A DNA stretch of 64,000 bases from Callaeas wilsoni (lineage: Eukaryota; Chordata; Aves; Passeriformes; Callaeidae): NCBI GenBank assembly GCA_013398955.1, contig VWPU01012175.1, positions 20,717-84,716 of the forward strand, written 5' to 3'. Below the pieces are notes generated by a model. It made no database searches. It was not told the origin of the DNA and worked only from the letters and a program-made list of their open reading frames with translations. The first letter of the stretch is position 1. Every line of letters starts with the position of its first letter. This document shows, piece by piece, positions 52,901 through 61,900 of this stretch. The position numbers and the translations under genes were made by a program.

Positions 52901-55900
52901 GTGATAACCTGGCATTTTTTTATTTTTTAAATCAGGAATTTAGTGCTAAGAATGTTCAGAAGAGGTTTGTGGATTACATACTGTTGGGTGCTATACAAAC
53001 AAGAGGAATTCTGTTGAGAAAAATTCGAATGAATAGAAGTAGAGCAGGTTGGAGTTACTTAATAACAGTAGGAACACAAGGTTATAAACACGGTTTGTAC
53101 AGGTGGCATGTCTCTTTTTACTGAAAGAAGATGCTTTGTTGTATAGACATGTATTTCTGACAGCTGTGTTATTCTTTGCTGCTGAGCATGTCCATTTTTC
53201 GTTAGTCATACCAAAATTTGAAATATAAAGGAAAGAGAAATTTGAGTAACAGAGTTATGACTGGATTTGGAATGGTAATTGAAGTCAATGTATTGAAAAG
53301 CCATAATATTTAAGTTAGTAAAACTAGTTTATAAAAAATATTGATAATAGTTATCTAAATCAAAGTGCTTCAAGTGAGGTGCTGTCTTCTGTATATTACA
53401 AGCACAGCAGTAAATACAACTGTAGTGATATTTCTACCCTTAACCCATTCCAAATTGGTAGAGTTTATAGAGATGATGTTTTTCCCTATGTTTGTTAGGC
53501 ACAATGTCAAGAAGTGCGGAAACGGAAAGAACTTGAGCTGCAAATACTGACAGAAGCTATTCGTTGTTGGGAGGGAGAGGATATCAAAACACTGGGCACT
53601 GTGATTTACATGTCGCAAGTCATGATTCAGTGTGCTGGAAGTGAGGTAATGTCCTTCTCATCTTTACTGTCACTCTTTCAATTTTGAATAAAATTCATTA
53701 TAATCATTATGCAACAGAAATAAAAGCAAGTGCTTCAGAGCTGGTAATCTAAGCTAAAATTTTTCTCTGTTGATTTAAGGCATTTTTTACAAAACCCAAA
53801 ATAAAATTCCTTGAAGATGGATGGTCTCATCTGTAAAATTTACTGAAAAGTGCCTGAATACAGCAGTTATAAATATTGTAAGATGATTTTTGCAGGACTT
53901 TTTTCAAAGTGCATAATTACATAAGATTTTTCGTGTGTTGTTATGTTACAGGATCATTTTGCGTAGCAGTTATTACAGTGCGTTTTAAATAGCAAAAAGG
54001 TTTAAAGTTTTATGTTGTAAGGTGTCTGAGACAAACTTTTTTTGGTGTTATGGGTGCATTGCTCAAGTAGTAAATTTTGAAATACAAGCTTAAGTACCAA
54101 ATGATCTTTGAGAAATAGAATAAGAAGATACATTAGAAAGTTGGAAGTGACTAAGTCAGGTGATTTTTTTTTTTCTAACCAAAGAAGCAAATAAAACATA
54201 AAGAAAAACTTGTCCTACCAGAAATAATGTTAAAGTAATCTTAAAAGCAAGTGCTAACAGAAAGGCAATGTTATATGGGTTGCTGACATGTTTTTAATGC
54301 TTGTTCTTCCCCTGAAAAATCAATGAGGCTTTGAACCTGATGAGGGCTTTTGAATTGCAGCCTCATTCAGTCCATTTCCTCCCTTAGAACAAAGAGGTCC
54401 ATAAATACAAAGATAAAGAAAAATGTTTATGCAACTGAATATTTAAAAGTTAGTCACTTGATATTTTTCTCTCAGATATTTTGTTAGGTGTTCAAGTAAA
54501 TAAATAAGACTCAGTAGAGCTGATAGTGTGTCTTCTGCAGTCATGTCTCTTTTTGAAGCCTTCAAAAGAAAACAAATCACCATCCCCCACTCTCATAATG
54601 AGCTAAAATGTCAAATGTAACGGCCTTCTAGAAGTTTCTGTATAGCACTACAGCTTTTTGGCGAGATACAAAACAGCTTCGTTTCTGCAAGAGCAACTGG
54701 GTTTGGTTTTGTCTTTCTAAAAATCGTATAATATACAGACATTTGCAACTTTTCACTTAAAAACATTAAAACTTGCTAAGGACTTGTAATTAAGATGGTG
54801 GCTTAAAATTAAGATGGTGGCTCTGTCAATTGATATAGACTTATTTTGTCATTAAAATATTACACTTTAATGCTTCTCCCTTTTGTTATCTATAGTAGTA
54901 GATTCAGAGTAAACTTATTCCACCGCCCATAAAAATACCCCAAAACAAAACCACAATGGATAACTGCATACATGAAACCAGCAAATTAAAAACAGAACAA
55001 AGTAATGAGTGCTTTTATTGTGACTATAGTAATTATTGCTTTGCTTTTTCTCCTTCGGGGCATAATCCAGTATTTAAAAATCTGATCTCTCCAATTTGAG
55101 AGACCACAGTCTTGATACAACTGTAACAGTATCCATCTAAATTATATGAAGAAATAGATCCAGTGTGTAATTTTGGTTTTACTGAAATCGGCCAAACAGT
55201 TGTTATCATATTAAACAAGGTCAGTATTTCACCCAGACTGTAAAATGCCTCTTTTAAAATACTAGGCTGTACTCTCCAGGAAGATGTATAGGCATGTGTT
55301 AGTAGCACTTTTCAAATAGAACATAAATAATTCTGTCTTCTTTTTCCTTTTTTTTCTTTTCTTTTTTAATTTTTCCAAATTCAATGGAGGGATAGTTTTG
55401 CAATGTGCAAATATTTGTGGAGTAATCATGCAGTTATAATGCTGATAGCTTTTTATAATCTAAAATAGAAAAATGGGAGAGGGGACTTTTGATCATGTAT
55501 TTACTTTTTCATTTTCTTCTTTTAACAAGGAAAAGAATGAAAGGTATCTTCTTCTCTTCCCTAACATTTTGCTAATGTTGTCGGCCAGCCCAAGAATGAG
55601 TGGGTTTATCTATCAGGTAAAGTAATACATTTACATATGTGTAAAAATGTACTGGGGGTTGTGTTCTTTCCAAATGATATTTCATAGGAAACTTGGAAGG
55701 GTTATTAAAATTTCGCATTTATAAAGTTAAAAGGTAATATCTGCAATAAGAAGTGGTCATCTGTCTTTATAAAATTCTGGCCTAGAAGCCTGGAGCTTGA
55801 TTTTCTTTGTAGCTGTGACTATCACCAAGGAGACTTTTTTTTTACCTTGTTAGTAGTAGCTGATGAGAGGAAGTACTGGTAGTGTTTTACATCTATGTGG

Positions 55901-58900
55901 GAAAGCAGTGTTGCTGCATAGGTTTGTTAGTGCTCTTTGCTGCCTGAGACTTAGCAAAATTGCACAGCCCCCTTGAGCTTTTGTTAGTGTGAATTAGGCT
56001 GTTACCATCAGTTTGTTTAGATGCATCCACATTAGTGTATTATCTTGGAACCAGTGGCACTCTTTTAAAATTCATCCTTTAGTTTTTTCTGTTTAGTGAG
56101 CACTGAGTCACAGAGTGGAAGTTGTTTTGGGGCTCGCAGATTAGATTCCCTCAGGATGAAGCTGAAGTGGAAGGCATGCTCCAAAAGTAGGCTTGATGTG
56201 CTCTAACTATGGGAAAAGATGAAGTGCATGGACTGACATTCAGTCCCTGGCCCCAGCCTCAGGCTCCCCAGTGTAACACCACCTGAAATGCATACAGTGT
56301 GGCCCTGGGGACCTTAGCACCAGGTCTTTCACGTCACAAACCCTCTGCTCACAGCTGGTCGACACTTTGAGCTCTCTCCTACGTTTCCCAGCAGAGTAGT
56401 TGTGGCTGTTGCCCCACAGGCCTGTTCCAGAGGTGGAACAACAGCTATAGTGCAGAAGTGCCATTTGTCTTGGCTCCTCTGTAGCTCTAGGCTCTGTTTC
56501 ACAGAAGCCCTTGCATCTTGGGTATGTAGTTTCAAAGACTCCTGAGAGGCAAATGTGCAATCCATGACTTCCAAAGCCTTGTAAATGTTCAAGTAGTGCC
56601 ATGCGGGTTTGGGGCATCACAGTAAAATACCAAAAGCAAGGGAAAAACTGCAACAAAATTCTAAAAGGAGACAGAGTTTTCACCTACTAGAAATGCTTCT
56701 GTAAAACAAACACTTGAATACTTCCTTCCTTTCTCCTAAGCAGTGATTTGCCTGCTTCAGAGAAATGCTGAAGGTTGGTCATTTGGTGTTCCTGTGTGAT
56801 CAACCACAGTCAGTCACAAAATGTGACTTTTTTTTTAAATTAAGAGCAATTAAATTCCAAAATTTGTGTTTGGATTCATACCTTACCTGCCACAATTGTA
56901 GATGGATTTGTCTGAAATTCTGCTGCATTAGGTGGTTCAAGTGGACAGTCAAATTTGTTAACTTTGTGCCACTTCTAATTATCCCAATGTTGATGGAAAA
57001 AGACACTAGAAAAGGCATGTTAGTTCTGTGTTCGAAGTGGCACAGTCATAATTTCTGGTGAGGATAGATTCTTCACTACTGATTACAAAGGCAGCTGAGT
57101 GGAAATTTAGTATGTTAACAAGAAGCATGAAATTAAACAGTCTGTCAAGCTTTATTTTGCCTCTCCTATTGTATGTCACTTGCATTTCTTCTTCTTCCCT
57201 CCCACCTTATCCCCTAGGTGCACAGCATTTTCAATAAATAAATAACTAAATAAGCCATTTTCTGTCATTCATCTTCAGCTTCTACAGCCCTTTCTTAGTG
57301 TTCACTATCCAACCATCTCTTGAAAGCAAAACTCTTAATTTCCTCATAACCTCAGATGTGATAGTCCCATCACTGAGAATGTCCCAAAGTTTAATGACTA
57401 CATACTCACAACAAGGTGAAATTATTCCGTCAGTGTTTGTGTCTGAGACAGTTGCTCAGAGCCCATGTCTGGAGTGTATAACGTCGGCCTCCTGGACATT
57501 TTTTCTGAGGTTCACGTCTCCGAGCTGGGATGGATATGGGCAGAAGATGATGCAGTTCCTTCAGTCGTTCTCAGGGAAATTATGCCACTGGAGGCATCTT
57601 CCAACATAACATCTTCCCTGCATTTCTGAATAGCCCAGTTGTTGTCAGGCTTCAGATTTTCTGGTTGATAGTGCTGATATCTACCACGTGAGCTAATGGG
57701 AAGAACTTCTAGCAGTGGTAAACTGAAGTCACAAGGAGCAAGGACCATACTTCTTAGGAGGGCTACACATTTGTTTGCTAAAAGCAGGGAAATAGAAATG
57801 ATTCACAAATTCACTTCAGTTTTCTCTGTTTTGCTGACTTTGTGCTTTTTCTTGCCGTGTGGTTCAGGTGATCTCTGTCACCAGTCTTGCCTAGTGTACC
57901 CCTACATTGCCTCCCCACCTGTGTCAGCAGTTCTTGCTTATCTCTCTTGTTGTGATTGTATGCTGTGTTATTCATGAACCAGCAAACATGGAAAAAAAGG
58001 GAAAAGTGCAAATTTTAGCTGCATTGTTTCATGCACATGGGCACCATGTTTCCTTCAGTGGGGAAGCTGCCACAAGAAAACTTCTCCTTTCTCTCTGGTA
58101 TCTTGGGCCTGAGTGTGCTCTGTGCCTACAGAATACTAAGTGATTTTTCGTTTTCAAGCTTCTAAGAAACCTTTGTCCATTCTGCTGTCATTAGGAAAGA
58201 GGAAAACATAAAGTTAGTTTTTATTCTTTTTGCTCTGTTGGAGCCAAAATTCCAGTGCTTTTGCCAGTATTTGCTGAATAGTGTTTCTGTGCAGGAGAAT
58301 ACAGGATCTGTCTTAAAGAACTTTTATTGAAGTTTCATTTTTGGTAAAGTCTTTCATCCCAAAACCATTTAATTTTATTTATTCGTCTGTATTTCTAAAA
58401 GGTCTAAAAGTTATCCTAAACTGACTCCTTTTTCCTACTTTTCCTGGGTTTAAAATGGGTTCTTCTGCAAAATTAGTATGTTCTTCTAAAGAAAATTTAC
58501 AAATTTGAAGGTGTTCACTGTTTTTTTTTTCCCCTCAAAGTATTTCTGTGAGGGAATTTAGTAGTGGCATTAACAGAGAAATAAATCTTCAGTAAATAAT
58601 TGATGCATTTATTTAGTGAAATACTCCTTTATAAATTTACTTGTTCTACAGACCTTATTCTGGGAGCTAATCAAACAGTTTGCAAACAAACTGCACTTAA
58701 AGAAGAGTCATTATTGCTTCCAGTCGTGTACTATGGATGATTCTGAAGGTCTCAGTTTCAAGAACCCGAGACTTAGAAATGATCACTATTCTATTTGTAT
58801 GGATTTTGTAGCCTGAATAGGAATCCGCTAGATGTACTGATGTCACAGATGTCATTTGCAGAAGTTGGACATATGAAAAACTCCCACTGTGATATGTCTG

Positions 58901-61900
58901 TATGGATTTTTAAATGGTTTTGAACCCATCGGGGTGTATGTGTCAATTTACTATGAATGTCTTTTTTCAGAGCTTAAAGTTAGTATTTTCTTTAATTTGT
59001 AATGTTTTTATGTGTTTTGTATTTAATGTCAATGTTACTGTCTCTTTTTTTAAGGGAAAACTGCCTATGACGGGAATGACTATTACAAAGCTAGAAGACA
59101 GTGAAAACCATAAAAATGCATTTGAAATATCAGGTATTGCCCATTAGTATTTTTATTTACCACTTATTCCAGGACATACTGTTTCAAACATCAAATGCTC
59201 TGAAGAGAGGAAAAACCTTTTTCATTGTGAGGGTGACCAAGCACTGGCACAGGGTGCCTGGGGAGATGGCTGTCCTTAGAGGTACTGGAAAGCTCTCTGG
59301 CCATGATCCCAGGCAACCTGCTCTGCTTGAGCAGTGGGGAGTGTGACCTACAGAGGTCTCTTACAGCCTCAGCCATCCTGTGATTATACAAACTTTGTAA
59401 CACAACTACCCAGAGCCTCACTTGAAGACTGCTTTTTACTGCTTCTCTTAAGCAGTTAAGGAGCTCTTTGTGTGGGATTCATCCTGGTGTTTCTGTATCT
59501 TAACGAAGAGAGAAGATCTTTTGTGCTGACGCGGTTCAAAGTATGCTCTTTACTGAAAGAATAGAAATTTGAGAGGCTCTGGAAGAGCTTTGAGCAAGAA
59601 TTCTCTTCTAGAAATTGTCCACCTCTTTCCTGAGAGACCTTTAGCACCTCTGATGTTAACGGTTTTTGCCATTATGCTTATATTGGGCAATTTCTATCTG
59701 TTTAGTCATTCGTTTCATCATGTATGTCCTTAGGCAATTTAAAGGACAGCGCAGGGTCCCCATGGTGGAGTTCAGTATCTTCATTCATTTCCTGGGTCAG
59801 TTCTACCTCCAAGCAGGTGGCATTTAAATAAAGTAGTTTTGACCATCCCAAGTATGATATCAATGCCATGAGCCACAGGGGGAAAAGTTGTTAATGCTGA
59901 GAGAAAAATGGATTTTTTGAGATAATAGCCATGAAGCTGACCTCAAGGGGAATGTGATGGGTTAAATGGTGTTAAGTGCAGAAATCAAAGTTATCTTTGG
60001 TTGAGGTTACATTCCCAAGTGACTTTTGCCTTAGCTTTAATTTTATGGCTTCTTCTGAGAGAAGATTGATGAACTCTTATTTTATAACTTTTCCCATGTT
60101 GTAGTGTACAGACTCAAGAATGACATTTTAGGCTATATGCTGGCTTCACTGGGGAAGATGGAGAAGCATAAGGCTGCTAGATGAGCTTGTCTCCTACTCT
60201 TGTCATTTAAGGTTGTGCTTAATTACTAGAGCTTTTCCCCTACTAGAGCTAGGGGAAAAATGTAGAACTCCTGTGCTTGGCTAAGAATAAATACATGGAG
60301 GCGATGTGTGTTACAACCTGGAAAAGTGGGATGCTGTTGTACTGAAAATATGATTTAAATTTTTGCTTAGTTCTGAGAGGGCATAATGTTTTAGGAAATG
60401 AATGTCTTTTTTATTGATGTCAGATTGACAAAATTGTTCTTTTTTCATTTCCTATGTCTTTTTGATATCTATCACCTAGGAAATATGATTGAAAGGATAC
60501 TAGTATCTTGTAACAACCAGCAAGATTTGCATGAATGGGTGGATCACCTGCAGAAGCAAACCAAAGTCACAACTGTTGGGAATCCCACCATTAAACCTCA
60601 CTCTGTGCCATCTCACACGGTAAGAAAGAGCTTCTGAATTGAAGTGAATGAGCAGAATTAGGTTATCTGGCAAATATACCACCTTGAAAAGCCTTTTTTA
60701 TTTTTTAGCCATTAGTAACAAGAACTGAATGTAGTCACTGTAGTTTAACAGGCAAAAAGATCATTCTGTTTTTAATTGTGTGAAGAAAGAATAAAATACT
60801 TAAAAGTCAGTGTAATAGTTTAACAGGGTGAAAGAAAGTTCATTATCATTACTTTTTCTATTTTGACCAACTGCATACACCACCATCTTTTAAGTATACT
60901 TAGAACAGTAGGTTGTAATTAGTGATGTACTTGACAGGCTACGGGGAAACAGTAATTTCTTTTGGGTTCTGCATTTGAATTGTGGGATATGAATGAATCT
61001 AAATTTATCTCCAGTGGTGAGAGAAGTGGGAACAGGGCTGCCCGTAGCTGTTCTTTCTTTAGTTTGTGCTCTGTCTGTGGTAAACAATAAAAAATTTTTA
61101 AGCTCCTTTTTTCCAAAAAATAATTCAGTGTAAAAGTTTTCGAAAGCCAGCTGTAATAAACAGAAATGCTATAGCTAGTGGGATTATTTCACCAGTCCTT
61201 GATGACACTATGTCTCCATTATGACAATATGCTTTCTTTGTTTTCCCATCATGTTTGACAGCTTCCTTCCCACCCAGTTACTCCCTCCAGCAAGCATTCA
61301 GACAGCAAGCCAATACCAGTGACTCCTGCCTACCACACTCTCCCTCATCCGTCGCATCACGGGACTCCGCATACCACAATAAACTGGGGACCGCTGGAAC
61401 CTCCGAAAACGCCCAAGCCTTGGAGTCTGAGCTGCCTGCGGCCTGCACCTCCACTACGGCCTTCAGCAGCTCTTTGCTACAAAGAGGTGAGATGCAGCAG
61501 CCAAGAAAAAGGATAGTGTGACAGGCCTTCGATGGGAAGGGTTAAATTGTTTTGTGGTGGCTGTGTGTATGTGACTTTCCTTTAATTTTGTAAATCTCCT
61601 AAACAACAGGGAAAAAGTGAGAGTTGATCTACAGTGCAAGATTTGTATTGAGATTTGGTTGCAATAAGACGTTCTTCTGTTTGGCTGCATTAGTTTGGCT
61701 GTACTATATGCTCATTTTGTTAATTATCTTAAAATCCTTTTATGCTTTCATGTGTAGGCCACTAGATTCTCCAATGTATTAAAACTTCAATCATCCTTGT
61801 ACTGTTTAGCATGCAATAATGTTCGAAACCTATCTTGATCATCTTTGGTAGGTCCTGCTTGGTCACCTTTTTACTTTCTTCTGTATTTTCACAGAAGATT

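Larger units (their letters stand above)
59134..60479 (+). other. ARHGEF7 intron, 1346 nt
   Basis: It contains the degenerate CR1 tail (59198-59390) and the 10-bp hairpin (60233-60259). Confidence 0.85.

Noticed and set aside
56240..56683. 147-codon minus-strand open frame
   Set aside because: There is no recognisable domain, plausible start context, splice signals or repeat similarity; it lies in a moderately GC-rich part of an ARHGEF7 intron where long chance frames are expected.
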